From Mayamaea pseudoterrestris (Eukaryota > Bacillariophyta > Bacillariophyceae > Sellaphorales > Sellaphoraceae): a stretch of 64,000 nucleotides of DNA. Below the pieces are notes generated by a model. It saw only the letters and a list, made by a program, of their open reading frames with translations. It was not told the origin of the DNA and ran no database searches. The stretch covers positions 1 to 64,000 of the forward strand of contig BROI01000013.1 of NCBI GenBank assembly GCA_027923505.1, written 5' to 3'. Position 1 is the stretch's first letter; the number at the start of each line of letters is the position of its first letter. Both the position numbers and the translations under genes were made by a program. Positions 45,316-55,785 of the stretch are shown here, piece after piece.

Positions 45316-46944
45316 ATGGCGGAAACTCGCGCGCAGAAAGACGCGGCGTTTGCGCATGTTTACGAAGAGAACGTAGGCGTTTTCCAGGATCCTCAGTTCA
45401 AGGAGTTATTCGACGAACTCGGAGTAGAATCGCTTACGCAATTGATCGAGATGGAGTACGACGATTTCGCGACGAAGTGGAACGTCACGACGACGACAAC
45501 GACGACGACTGACGATGGCGACAATGTCACGCAGGAAACGAGCGAACACTCGCTAACGAAGATGAAACAACGCACGATCACGAACGCGATCGAATGGTAT
45601 TTGGCGCAAGAGTCGCCGGACATCAAGACATGGTCGCAACTGACCACCGAAACGCTGGCGACGTTCGTCACAGCACGAGCGAAGGAACGAGTCCAAGCGC
45701 GCAACATTGCGAGCGTGGGCAGCGGAAGCGGAGCGAAACCTCCAGCGAAGGAAAGCGAAACGGAATCCAAGAAGGACGAATCCAAGGACTCCACGCTAAC
45801 GAACGAAGGCGACGAGTCGAAACCCGACTCGGCCGACAAGGTGCCACCGACGAGCGTGGACGTGGACACGAAGCAGTCACCGACATCCGTATTGGACCTC
45901 GGCGACGACGAAGACGACGAGAAGTATTCAGACCAATTTACGAAGTCTATCAAGTTCTCGGCGAAGGATTGTAAAGAAATGAAGCTGGATTCCTCGTGGA
46001 AACAGTGGATTTCCGAGTTGAAAGTCATCGCTACATTGCACGACTTCCACGAAGTCTTTGACGACGATTATGACCCGAAGGAAAAGGGACCGAAGGAACA
46101 GAAGGCGTATGCAAAGAAGAATGTGTTTGTATACAGAATCTTTCTCACGCACTGTCGAACTCCGTCTGCATCACTCGCAGTACAGCAGTTCAAGAAGACG
46201 ATGGATGGACGCGAAGTCTACCAACGATTGCGAACGCGATACGAAGAGGGCGCTACTGCTCACATCGAGAAGGAACGCGCGCGAACGGAACTGCAGGGAA
46301 TGCGGCTGACCGAGAAGTGGTCAAGGCCGACGATCGAATTTCTCGCACTGTTCTACAAGAAAGTCATCTGGCTGCTCGAAATGGACGCAGAAGCTCTGAC
46401 AGGTTTACAACGATACGACATGCTACGCGACGCTTTCTCTGAGCACACTGGATTCAGCGCATCACTAGCAGGTTTTGACGGAATGATTGCCATCAAGAAA
46501 CACATGGGGCAACACGACTCGGAAGACAATTTCGCGCAGTTGTACGCGCACTTAGAAGAGTGCTGCATCAAGTATGACAAGAAACATCCATCGACGACGA
46601 AGACTAAGCGCACAATCAATCAAGCGCAGTCTAGTGGAACGAAAGGAGGCGGCGGCGGCAATGGCGGCGCGACTCCAAGCGGCTTATCGGCGGAACGATT
46701 TGCAGCGATCATGAAGAAACCTCACGCGAGCGTGAAGGATGAAGTCTGGTTGGAGATGAAGTTCGATCAGCGAAAGCAGTTGAAGGACAAGCGTGCGACG
46801 GCGCCCAAGACACCCGAACGGATGGCGACCGCGCAACCAACGAGGCACGGCTACGACGCAGACGCAAGTCAACGCGGCGCATCAAGAGCGTCACGCGACG
46901 GAATCTGTAGCGAACGAGCACGCAAGCGTTCCTGGCACGATTAA
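45316..46944 (+). CDS. Gag of copia element 2
   Basis: The 542-aa product starts at MAETRAQKDAAF; an ATG at 45256 is also in frame. It has an acidic Ser/Thr/Asp linker, then the copia Gag core (WKQWISELKVIATLHDF, later LFYKKVIWLLEMDAEALTG). The C-terminus has a Gly-rich stretch and a basic tail. No CCHC zinc knuckle is seen, unlike element 1. Its end overlaps pol by about 150 bp in a different frame, so pol expression would need a +1 shift or a separate product. Confidence 0.85.
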   Translation: MAETRAQKDAAFAHVYEENVGVFQDPQFKELFDELGVESLTQLIEMEYDDFATKWNVTTTTTTTTDDGDNVTQETSEHSLTKMKQRTITNAIEWYLAQESPDIKTWSQLTTETLATFVTARAKERVQARNIASVGSGSGAKPPAKESETESKKDESKDSTLTNEGDESKPDSADKVPPTSVDVDTKQSPTSVLDLGDDEDDEKYSDQFTKSIKFSAKDCKEMKLDSSWKQWISELKVIATLHDFHEVFDDDYDPKEKGPKEQKAYAKKNVFVYRIFLTHCRTPSASLAVQQFKKTMDGREVYQRLRTRYEEGATAHIEKERARTELQGMRLTEKWSRPTIEFLALFYKKVIWLLEMDAEALTGLQRYDMLRDAFSEHTGFSASLAGFDGMIAIKKHMGQHDSEDNFAQLYAHLEECCIKYDKKHPSTTKTKRTINQAQSSGTKGGGGGNGGATPSGLSAERFAAIMKKPHASVKDEVWLEMKFDQRKQLKDKRATAPKTPERMATAQPTRHGYDADASQRGASRASRDGICSERARKRSWHD

Positions 46945-49900
46945 TATTCAGCCAGGCAATAGTGGAATGTCAGTCCAAACGGCTGCACGATCGGTTCTGC
47001 AAGCGAACAATGCGAGTACTACAACTCAGCAAGTGACAGGATCGTTGACGACTGATAACACCGGACGAGGTACATTCAGCTTCAACATGCATCGTCGTAT
47101 GCGCGTCAATCGCGCACACTACGAGCGGATCAACGAAGGCGCGCTCATCGACAGCGGCGCGAACGGAGGCTTATGCGGAGGAGACATGCTCGTCGTTTCG
47201 GAAACGAACGCCGAGGTGGATGTGACTGGTATTGACGATCATATTGTCCCAGCTCTCAAGATTGGCACTGCAGCTGGACTGGCAAAGACCCTTAGTGGCG
47301 AAACCATTCTGCTTTTGTGTCACCAGTATGCTTTAAAGCGAGACGGACCAACGATTCATTGCCCGAATCAATTGCGCGCAATGGGACATCGCGTCGACGA
47401 TATTCCGACCATGTTTGGCGGAACGCAACGAATTACGACGAACATTGGAGGCTACGTTTTGCCATTGGCAATTCGCGATGGCCTGGTGTACTTGGACGTG
47501 ACGAAACCCACGTTCGATGATTTGGATAAGTATCCGACTGTCATCATGACGTCGGACGTGCCGTGGGACCCGACTGTTTACGATGTCGAGCACGCGCACG
47601 ACGATTTCGACGAACGAGATCACGATTATGGATCTTTCGACGAACGATTCGATGATGACGGTATCACGCACCGCAATCGTCAGACGCCGACACGCACTGG
47701 CGATGAACTTGACGTACTGATCAATCGGTGCGTGCGACACGCTCAGTTTTCACGCGTTAATTTGCGGAAGCTAAGAAGCAAGGAACCGGACTATAATGCT
47801 CTTCGGCCGTACCTCGGATGGGTCCCGACTGAGCGAGTTCAACAGACTTTACGTCACACGGAAGCATGGTATCATCTCAGCGAACATCCACGATTACCAT
47901 TTCGACACCTCACGAAATCACGATTTCCGGCCGCGAACGTTCAGCGGTTGCGCGAACTATTCGCCACGGACACGATACACTCTGACACGCCAGCTTTGGA
48001 TGATGGAATTCTAGGGCATGGGGGAGCTACTAAGATGCAGCTCTTTGTTGGACGAGAAAGTTTTTACACGCGCGGCTACCCGATGAAGTCGGAGAGCGAA
48101 ATGTCAAACGCGTTAGAGGATTTTATCCGCGAAGTGGGCGCTCCTAACGGACTGCTCAGCGACAATGCCAAGTCGGAGACTGGCAAGGCTGTGAGGGATC
48201 TCTGTCGGATGTACAATATTCCTCAAGTGACCACAGAACCGGGTCATCCAGAACAAAATCCATGCGAACGTCACACGTCGCACATTAAGCCAATGATGGA
48301 GAACCTCCAACGAGATTCGGGTTCGCCAGGCCATTGCTGGGTTTTGCTGATTAAATTCGTAATCATGCTTCTGAACGTCCTCGCGACAAAATCGCTGGGA
48401 TGGCGCACTCCAACGGAAGTTGCGTTCGGAAATTTGCCGGATATTTCGCCTTTGTTACATTTCAAGTGGTGGGAACCGGTCACGTTTGAGGCGCAGGGGA
48501 GTTTTCCCTCGGCGGTACGATCTGGCAACGGCCGATTCGTGGGCATCGCAGAGAATAGCGGTCCGCACATGACTTTTCTCGTTCTGACGGACGATACGCT
48601 TCAGGCGATTCCGCGCTCCAACGTGGTCTCGCGCAGCTACTTGTTACCACGAGAGTTGCCTTCCTTCCCTGAGTCTGGAGGGGAGATTTCTGAAGAAGCT
48701 ACACGCGTAAGCGAACGAAATTTTGAAACTCCAGATCTCGCGACAGGACGCTACCATAGCACGAATGCGACAGAAAGTAGTCACGACAACTACGAAGGAA
48801 ACGACGACAAAACGATTCCGATGGCGAACCACGCCAACGTACCAGCGAAGTTCTTCAGAAGGGCTGAGCAAGAATCAGGGAATAAATGCCCTCTGTTCTC
48901 TCCAAGCGAACTCATCGGACGCACGTTCGTAAGGGAACACGAAAACGGTCAGAAAATGCGAGCGACTGTATGCGAATATATCGAAGTACGCGATAACGAG
49001 CTACTCGAAACGACGAAAGGTTTCTTGATCCAGATGGGAGAAGAGCCAGCGAAAGACTTAATAAGTTACAACGAACTGTCAGATTTAATCGAACGACAGA
49101 TGGACGAAGATATACGAAACGATCCGGCGACTCAGTGGGTATTCACGAAAGTAATCGGACACGAGCTTAATTTGAAACCGAATGATCCGACATACAAGGG
49201 AAGTTCAAGTAACGTTCTCGTCGAATGGACCGACGGAACGACGACGTGGGAGCCTCTCGCGATCATGAAGAAGGACGATCCGATAACGATCGCAGAGTAT
49301 GGACTCAAGCATGGCTTACTCGATAAACCAGGATGGAAGCAGCTGGAACATTACACTCGGAAGCGAAAGAAGTTTCGACAGATGGTGACAGCAGCGAAAC
49401 GAAAATCGAAAGCAAACGGCGTACGCTACAAATTTGGCGTAAGATTGCCGCGCAACTATAAGGATGCGAAAGCTCTCGACGAGATCAACGGCAACACGCT
49501 GTGGACGGATGCGATTCGAACGGAACTAAATCAGATAAATGATTACGACACGTTCGCAGATCAAGGAGTCGGTAAGGTTATGCCGGCGCCGTGGAAACGA
49601 ATAAACGTGCACATGATATTCGATGTCAAGCACGATTTGCGACGGAAAGCACGACTCGTCGCAGGAGGACATATGACAGAGCCGCCGAAGGATTCAGTTT
49701 ACTCGGGCGTTGTGTCATTGCGAAGTCTACGAATGGTAGCGATGTTAGCGGAACTCAACGGTCTGGAACTGTGGGCAGCTGACGTCGGCAACGCATACTT
49801 GGAAGCGAAAACGAAAGAGAAGGTTTATATCGTGGCAGGTCCGGAGTTCGGGGAGCTCGAGGGTCACACGCTCACGATCGTGAAGGCACTATACGGTCTT

Positions 49901-51106
49901 CGCACGTCAGGCGCACGCTGGCACGAGCACTTTGCAGACACGCTCCGCGACATTGGCTTCACGCCGTGTATCGCAGAACCGGACGTGTGGATGCGCGATA
50001 AGGGCACGCACTACGAATACGTTTGTGTATATGTCGACGATTTAGCGATAGCGATGAAGAATCCGAAGGAACTAACGGATCTTTTAATTGAGAACTACAA
50101 CTACAAGTTGAAGGGCGTCGGTCCATTGGCATATCATTTGGGCGCAGACGTTTGGCGGGACGACGACGGCGTACTCTGCTTCGGAGCGAAGAAGTACGTC
50201 ACAAGACTATTAGCGAACTACAAAGAAATGTTCGGCGAGGAACCGCGACCGCGACAAAGTCCACTACGCGACGGCGATCATCCGGAACTCGACGAAACGA
50301 AAGAACTTGACGACGACGGAATTGCGAAGTATCAATCGATAATTGGTGCGTTGCAATGGGCAGTAAGTTTATGTCGATTCGACATTCACTGCGCTGTCAT
50401 GACTATGGGGAGATTCCGAGCTGCGCCACGAGCGGGGCACTTGGAACGGTTGAAGCATATTTGCGGATACTTACGACGATACCAGGATGGAGCGATTCGA
50501 TTCAACGTTTCGATTCCAACGGACGAGCGATACGCGACAGTTGACAAGATGGATTGGGACTACAGTGTGTACGGCAAGATCTGCGAAGAGCTTCCGTGGA
50601 ACATGCCCACGCCGCGCGGCAAGGCGGTGCGAATGTCAACGTTCGAAGATGCGAACCTGTACCACGATTACACGACGGGACGGGCAGCGATGGGCATGCT
50701 ACACATGTTGAATGGAACAGTCGTTGATTGGTTTTCGAAACGCCAAGCGACGGTCGAGACGGCGACGTACGGCTCGGAGTTTGTAGCAGCGAGAGTGAGC
50801 ACGGAGCAGATCATGGATCTCCGCTTCACGCTACGCATGTTGGGAGTTCCGCTCGACGGACCTTCATGGATGTTTGGAGACAACAAGTCGGTAACGCAAA
50901 GCAGCAACCTACCGCACTCTAGTCTGACGAAGCGACACAATGCATTGGCATTTCACCGTGTACGCGAAGCGATTGCGGCGGGAATTATTAATTTCAACCA
51001 CATCATGGGAACGACAAACCCGGCGGATGTACTTACCAAGTTTCTTCCACGGGCTACGGCAAGCAAGCACTTAAAGAACCTGCTCTTCAAGGAATCTAAC
51101 TATTAG
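46793..51106 (+). CDS. Pol of copia element 2 (protease, integrase, RT, RNase H)
   Basis: An uninterrupted reading of up to 1437 aa. The protease motif is ALIDSGANGG (Asp about 120). Integrase has ATDTIHSD, LLSDNAKSE and the Glu motif HPEQNPCERHTSHIK. Near residue 800 a chromodomain-like block, VLVEWTDGTTTWEPL, lies between integrase and RT. RT has ALYGLRTSGARWHEHF and the YVDD box. RNase H ends with TTNPADVLTKFLPRA. The first residues of this frame overlap gag, so the true N-terminus depends on the shift site. Confidence 0.93.
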   Translation: MRRRPRHPNGWRPRNQRGTATTQTQVNAAHQERHATESVANEHASVPGTINIQPGNSGMSVQTAARSVLQANNASTTTQQVTGSLTTDNTGRGTFSFNMHRRMRVNRAHYERINEGALIDSGANGGLCGGDMLVVSETNAEVDVTGIDDHIVPALKIGTAAGLAKTLSGETILLLCHQYALKRDGPTIHCPNQLRAMGHRVDDIPTMFGGTQRITTNIGGYVLPLAIRDGLVYLDVTKPTFDDLDKYPTVIMTSDVPWDPTVYDVEHAHDDFDERDHDYGSFDERFDDDGITHRNRQTPTRTGDELDVLINRCVRHAQFSRVNLRKLRSKEPDYNALRPYLGWVPTERVQQTLRHTEAWYHLSEHPRLPFRHLTKSRFPAANVQRLRELFATDTIHSDTPALDDGILGHGGATKMQLFVGRESFYTRGYPMKSESEMSNALEDFIREVGAPNGLLSDNAKSETGKAVRDLCRMYNIPQVTTEPGHPEQNPCERHTSHIKPMMENLQRDSGSPGHCWVLLIKFVIMLLNVLATKSLGWRTPTEVAFGNLPDISPLLHFKWWEPVTFEAQGSFPSAVRSGNGRFVGIAENSGPHMTFLVLTDDTLQAIPRSNVVSRSYLLPRELPSFPESGGEISEEATRVSERNFETPDLATGRYHSTNATESSHDNYEGNDDKTIPMANHANVPAKFFRRAEQESGNKCPLFSPSELIGRTFVREHENGQKMRATVCEYIEVRDNELLETTKGFLIQMGEEPAKDLISYNELSDLIERQMDEDIRNDPATQWVFTKVIGHELNLKPNDPTYKGSSSNVLVEWTDGTTTWEPLAIMKKDDPITIAEYGLKHGLLDKPGWKQLEHYTRKRKKFRQMVTAAKRKSKANGVRYKFGVRLPRNYKDAKALDEINGNTLWTDAIRTELNQINDYDTFADQGVGKVMPAPWKRINVHMIFDVKHDLRRKARLVAGGHMTEPPKDSVYSGVVSLRSLRMVAMLAELNGLELWAADVGNAYLEAKTKEKVYIVAGPEFGELEGHTLTIVKALYGLRTSGARWHEHFADTLRDIGFTPCIAEPDVWMRDKGTHYEYVCVYVDDLAIAMKNPKELTDLLIENYNYKLKGVGPLAYHLGADVWRDDDGVLCFGAKKYVTRLLANYKEMFGEEPRPRQSPLRDGDHPELDETKELDDDGIAKYQSIIGALQWAVSLCRFDIHCAVMTMGRFRAAPRAGHLERLKHICGYLRRYQDGAIRFNVSIPTDERYATVDKMDWDYSVYGKICEELPWNMPTPRGKAVRMSTFEDANLYHDYTTGRAAMGMLHMLNGTVVDWFSKRQATVETATYGSEFVAARVSTEQIMDLRFTLRMLGVPLDGPSWMFGDNKSVTQSSNLPHSSLTKRHNALAFHRVREAIAAGIINFNHIMGTTNPADVLTKFLPRATASKHLKNLLFKESNY

Positions 51107-51123
51107 GTATGACTTGAGGGGAG

Positions 51124-51436
51124 TTGCAGGATGCGAACGAAAACAGCGAAAATCGGGCAAGTCACACCGAATGTCCGATAGGGTGACACAGCGGCACTCG
51201 CGGCTCACCACAGCCTCACGATCGCGTGATGCGTGGCAGCGACGGCTTCGAAGCGATTCAACGAGTATATTGCTGAAACTAGTGCGATGTAGAGTAGAAA
51301 CAAGCAGACTTACTAAGCTTGAAGAGTTAAGAAAGCGATTTATTCGTCTCTCGTATTGTAGCAACTGCAAGCTTGGATTGGCCATCCAAGGACAGCTACA
51401 AGCGAAAGGTGCAACGATTTGATTTACAAGTTACAA
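51124..51436 (+). repeat. 3' LTR of copia element 2
   Basis: 313 bp, apparently identical to the 5' copy, followed by the GATG duplication and the interrupted gypsy integrase. Confidence 0.93.
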
Positions 51437-52289
51437 GATGAGCGTGTACAAGTGTACGAAGCACGTTGCCAATAACGAGGTGACAGCGCTCGCAAATGCT
51501 GTTAGCAGTGGGCGTCTTGGCCGAAGCGGCATGCCATTCAATCCCATTGTGTTCAAGGATGGTTCCAAATGCTCCTTTAAACTCATTGCCTTGGTCGGCA
51601 ACGAGTCGCATTGGTCGAGGATAGCGAGAGAGCCAGTTGTCTTCAAAGAGACGACCGATATGATACGCCGACTTGTCCTGATAGCGAACAATTTCGACAA
51701 GGTTAGTAACTGGGTCAATCATCGTTAACGCTCTGAAATAACAGTCAATGCCGTTCACTGATACTTTCCATGGGCCGATGAGGTCAACGTGGACTTCATA
51801 CCAAGGAGCGACGCGCACGTCTCTCGCTGGCAGCTCGCCATATTGACGGCTGCCTCCTTTGTTCCGTTGGCAGGTATCGCAAGCTCCAACAAGATGCTCA
51901 ACGCGCTGCTTGAGTTTAGGATGGTAAAAGTGTTGCTTGATGCTCGTTGTAAGGCAAGTCATTCCAGCGTGGGCCATTGAGAGGTGGTACCAAAGAATCA
52001 AGCGATCGAGGATCGCACTGGGGATGCAGATTCGCCAGCGTTCGTCTGCTTGGAATACAACAATCTGAACGTCTCCAAGTTGTTTGTATTGTATGGTTGT
52101 CGCGTCTTGGTTTTGGACTGCGGCCATTAGCGTTGCATCTTCTTGTTGATACTCGGCAATGGTTGAATACGACAGGGGATATCGCCCTTGTTCGTCGAAC
52201 TCCGGATGGAGGAGCAGGCACTCTGCAAGCTCTGGTTCGTCCCGTAGGAGAAAACTTCATTAAGTTGCTCTTCAATCTCAACATTGGTA
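51437..52289 (-). pseudogene. Gypsy integrase, N-terminal and catalytic part
   Basis: From 52127 downward the frame has the HHCC zinc region (HLSMAHAGMTCLTT, later CDTCQRNKGG) and the catalytic D, D, E motifs (WYEVHVDLIGPW, LVADQGNEFKG, TANSICERCH). The conserved protein continues upstream of 52127 to about 52265, where a one-base change in a T run shifts it. The copia insertion cuts it at 51437. Confidence 0.85.
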
Positions 52290-52883
52290 GTGGTGGTTAC
52301 ATTCCAAAACAAGAACGCTTCTTGGATGTCTCGTCCGAAACGTTTCCGTGCAGAGAAGCTGCAAGCTTCGATGTCGCAACCATGATAGTGAATACCTCGC
52401 TTTCCGCAAGTCCTTTCTTACACAACAACCGCTCTCAATGCGAGTCGAGCCTTATACGATCCTGTTCTACGCGCTCGTGTCAAGTATTCGGATTGACGAC
52501 GCCGCAAAGGAATCTGCTCTTTTCTCTCTCAATTTCTCGGATTCTTTCACTCCTCTCTCTTTCGCACAGCTCTCTCAGGTCAAGACAAGCTAGCAAGACT
52601 GTTAATCTGACACGTTAATATCAGACGAACCTTTTATTCCAGCGACTACAATGGACTAGGAGGCGATCAACCTCTTCGTCCAGCGTAAAGCAAACAAACA
52701 AACTCAATTGCTAGAATAGTGCATGTTACTCGCTACTCTCGTGCGCTTCCTTCTCATTCTCACTGGGTTCACGGTCGAGGTTCACGCCTCGATCGTCAGG
52801 CATTCACTCATGTATGTGAGGATTCGGTCACAAGTGTGACTCAACCCCTGCACAGGATTAAATGCATACAAAACACAGGTAGC
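52290..52883 (-). other. Disrupted RNase H region of gypsy element
   Basis: RNase H homology stops after LNSAQ at 52884 and does not resume in a clear way before about 52350. All three minus frames contain stops here. The stretch looks foreign, with a near-palindromic TGTTAATCTGACACGTTAA at about 52600-52618 and an AATAAA on the minus strand, as might come from an LTR fragment. I could not find its borders or a target duplication. Confidence 0.4.
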
Positions 52884-54635
52884 TTGGGCGCTGTTGAGCT
52901 TGCGCGAAAAGTAAGCGACCGGCACGCCATCTTGAAGGATGACGGCGCCGAGTTGATAATCAGACGCATCCGTTTTAATGACGAATGGCTTGTTATGATC
53001 AGGATAACGAAGGAGAACATCGCTTGCTGCAACTGCTTTCATTTCTTCGAACGCCTTTTGTTGAGGCGCGCCCCATTGAAAGGACTTTTTGCCGACGAGA
53101 TTCGTCAAAGGAGCAAGCATGTGCGACCGTCGCGGCCACATGGTTCGATAGTATGTAACAAGACCAAGGAATGAGCGCAACTGCTTGAGATTAGTAGGAG
53201 GCTTCATATCCACAATTGCTTGGACTTTCTTGGGCCAGGGTTTGAGTCCTGTCGGCGTGAGCCAGTACCCAAGCCAGTCGGTTTCCTTGACGCCCCATTC
53301 GCACTTGCTTGGATTGATTGTGAAGCCGCTATCCTCGAGACGCTTTAAAACTGCCTCTAAGAGAGTTAAATGCTCCTTCCAAGTGTCGCTAAAGCAACCG
53401 ACGTCGTCAAGGTACTTTTCAACGTCGCGCAATCCTTGTAAAACTTTCTCCATCACCTCTTGAGCAATATCGGGGGCTTGATTGACGCCCATTGGCAAGC
53501 GCAAGTAACGGAATAAACCGAACGGCGTTGCAATCGTACAGAGCTCGCTGCTTTCCTTGTCCAACTGGAAGGTATAATACTGCATTGAAATATCAAGCTT
53601 TGTGAAGAACTTGTACCCGCTGCGCCTCGCCAGTAGCTCATGGATACGCGGCATTGGGAACGTGCGCCTTTTAATCACTTTATTCAACGCCCGAAAGTCA
53701 GAAACAAAGCGTACAGTCTTGTCCTTCTTTGGTATAATAAAGGTGGGCGCCGCCCATTCGCTGCGGCCGCAAGGCTCAAGTACACCGAGTTCGACGAGTC
53801 GATCAAGCTCTTCCTTGAAGGTTTGCTCATGCACTCGAGGCACTGGATAATGTCTTTTATGGACTGGTTTAGCTTGTGGATCAATGTCAATGTGGACTAG
53901 CTCGTGTGGGTATTTGCCAAGCTTGCCTGAAAAGAGAGCGGGAAAGCGTCGTAAGAGACGTTTTAAATCGGTACGTTGCTCCTCATTTAAATGAGTTGAT
54001 TGATCTGCAACCTCATCTGTTGACACTTTGTTATACTTAGCTGATAAAATCTCCTCGCTTGTATGCAGGTCTGGTTCAGTATCCGAGAAGAGGACGAAGC
54101 GCTCAATCAAAGAGTCTCTAATCTGCTTTGGCCGATTGCTCAAATCCTCCATCGTTACCATTGGAGTCGATTGATTACCCCAATTGATTTGTTTGTCCCC
54201 GAAATCAATGGTCAATCCGAGCGCCGTTAAGACGTCTCGCCCCAGCAGCATGTCGTATCTTATATCCTGCTGGAAGACTCGTACTGGGAAGGCGCCGATC
54301 CTTTTTGAAGTGCTAAACTCGGGAAGGAACGACTCGGCAAAATCAATCTTGGTAGAGCTCTCCAATTTGCCAACTGCAGTCTGTGATACTAAACGTGGTG
54401 CTTTGCACTGAGGCAATCCATGTGCCGCTCTTTGGCTAATCCAACTTGTCGAGGCTCCTGAATCGCAAAGGGCGGTAAGCGTGCGTTTACAGCGACTGCC
54501 ATTAGCTTTACCAACGACAATAAGTACAACAGGAATGTAATCCGTAACTTTGTCGCTAGTAGCTTGTTGATTAACTTCATCCGCTACAAGAGCGTCTTCA
54601 GTCGCACTGGCTGCCGCTGAGACCGCCGCCGTATC
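52884..54635 (-). pseudogene. Gypsy protease, RT and start of RNase H
   Basis: The reading directly follows the gag stop in the same frame. The protease motif is ALCDSGASTSW (near 54460), RT has FVSDFRALNKVIKRRTFPM and the YLDD box, and RNase H begins VIKTDASDYQLGAVI. The first Met inside this stretch is at 54416, after the protease active site. The natural product must therefore come from gag readthrough or another expression route, if it is made at all. Confidence 0.85.
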
Positions 54636-55736
54636 TCATTCTTCAAAGACCGCTCCAATTGCTTGATCCCAATCAACCTCCGACTCGCTCTCTTGCTCTT
54701 GCGCTGGCGCTGGTTCCTCTGTTGTAACATCCACTATCATGTGCTGGTCTTCATCAGCTCCTTGAGCAGCTCCGCCTCCATTGTTGCCGCCTCCATTGTT
54801 GTTTTTCTTTTTCAATTTCGACTTGTCGAGTTTGAAACCCGGCTTGTAGCGCGGGCCCTTGGGGTTGCCAAAACACTGCTCCCAAGTGTGGCCGCCATGG
54901 TATTTGCACACGTTGGCATCGTTGTTTGCTTTAAGCTTCTTGCGTGCGTTCCCGTTGCCTCCATGGTCGTTGTTTTGGCCGCCGCCGTTGCCACCGTTGC
55001 GACGCGAGCGTTTGCCGCTCCGACGGCTGCCTCCTTCGTTCGTGTCGACTGGAGTCCTGTTGCTTGCCTTTAAGTTGATCATGTTATCCAACCAACGAGC
55101 AAATTGAATCAGAGAAAGGTCTGCAAGGCGACTCGTTAAAGATTGCTCCTCAAACTTGCTTTGCAGCCAAGTAGGGACCATTGCGAGCAGGAGATCCTTG
55201 ATGTCCTCGTCCGTATACTGGACCGCCGTTGGGTAGACCGCCTCGTCTTCTTGCGGCATATAAGCCATCAACTTGAACATATTGCGCAACAAACTAATCG
55301 ATTGGGTAACCGTATAGCCGTCAGGCAACTTGAGGTTCTTGAGGTACTCTTTTTGTCGACGCAAATCGTCGTCGACGACCATGAGCTCAGAGAGGAAAGC
55401 TTTGAGCGATTGGTTCCACGCTGCGATTGTGTCGTCTGGTAGAACTGATTGATCCCAGGTATCACGAGGCGCTCCAAGGAGACAAAGGCGAAAGGATTCC
55501 TTGCGGACCCTCATGCGATGGGCTGCCTGTCCATCAAAGGCGAGCTGCTCCATTGCACCAATCACCTCCCCGATGACACGAAGGACAGTCACGACGTCTT
55601 CATCACTAGCAATCTGTATCTTGCGCTTGTGCTTGGATCCATCTTGCTTGGTGAACGTGAGATCTTGTTTCGGTAGCGACTCAAACTTGACGCGAGGCAC
55701 CAAAGGGATCTTGACGTCGACTCCTCTAATCAACAT
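54636..55736 (-). CDS. Gypsy Gag
   Basis: The 366-aa protein has the Gag capsid-like helices (AAWNQSLKAFLSELMVVDDD, WLDNMINLKASN). A Gly/Asn-rich basic linker follows, then one CCHC-type knuckle (VCKYHGGHTWEQCFGNPKGP) and an acidic tail. It ends at TGA 54636-54638, and pol continues without a frame change beyond that codon. The stop may be a readthrough codon or a mutation. Confidence 0.88.
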   Translation of the reverse strand: MLIRGVDVKIPLVPRVKFESLPKQDLTFTKQDGSKHKRKIQIASDEDVVTVLRVIGEVIGAMEQLAFDGQAAHRMRVRKESFRLCLLGAPRDTWDQSVLPDDTIAAWNQSLKAFLSELMVVDDDLRRQKEYLKNLKLPDGYTVTQSISLLRNMFKLMAYMPQEDEAVYPTAVQYTDEDIKDLLLAMVPTWLQSKFEEQSLTSRLADLSLIQFARWLDNMINLKASNRTPVDTNEGGSRRSGKRSRRNGGNGGGQNNDHGGNGNARKKLKANNDANVCKYHGGHTWEQCFGNPKGPRYKPGFKLDKSKLKKKNNNGGGNNGGGAAQGADEDQHMIVDVTTEEPAPAQEQESESEVDWDQAIGAVFEE

Positions 55737-55785
55737 GTTGTTTGTTTCCGTTTCCGATAGACAGTTGTCTATTTTGAATTCAAAG

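Larger units (their letters stand above)
44854..51436 (+). mobile_element. Ty1/copia LTR retrotransposon nested in gypsy integrase
   Basis: A 6583-bp element has 313-bp LTRs (TTGC...ACAA) that look identical. Gag is at 45316-46944 and pol at 46793-51106 in the next frame. A purine tract (GAGGGGAG, about 51116-51123) precedes the 3' LTR. Pol is uninterrupted with all domains, so the element could be active. It differs from element 1 in LTR length, protease motif and gag, so it belongs to another copia family. It is younger than the gypsy copy it disrupts. Confidence 0.96.

Noticed and set aside
51977-52618. 213-codon plus-strand frame in the gypsy element
   Set aside because: It lies antisense to the integrase and the disrupted RNase H region and has no recognisable domain.
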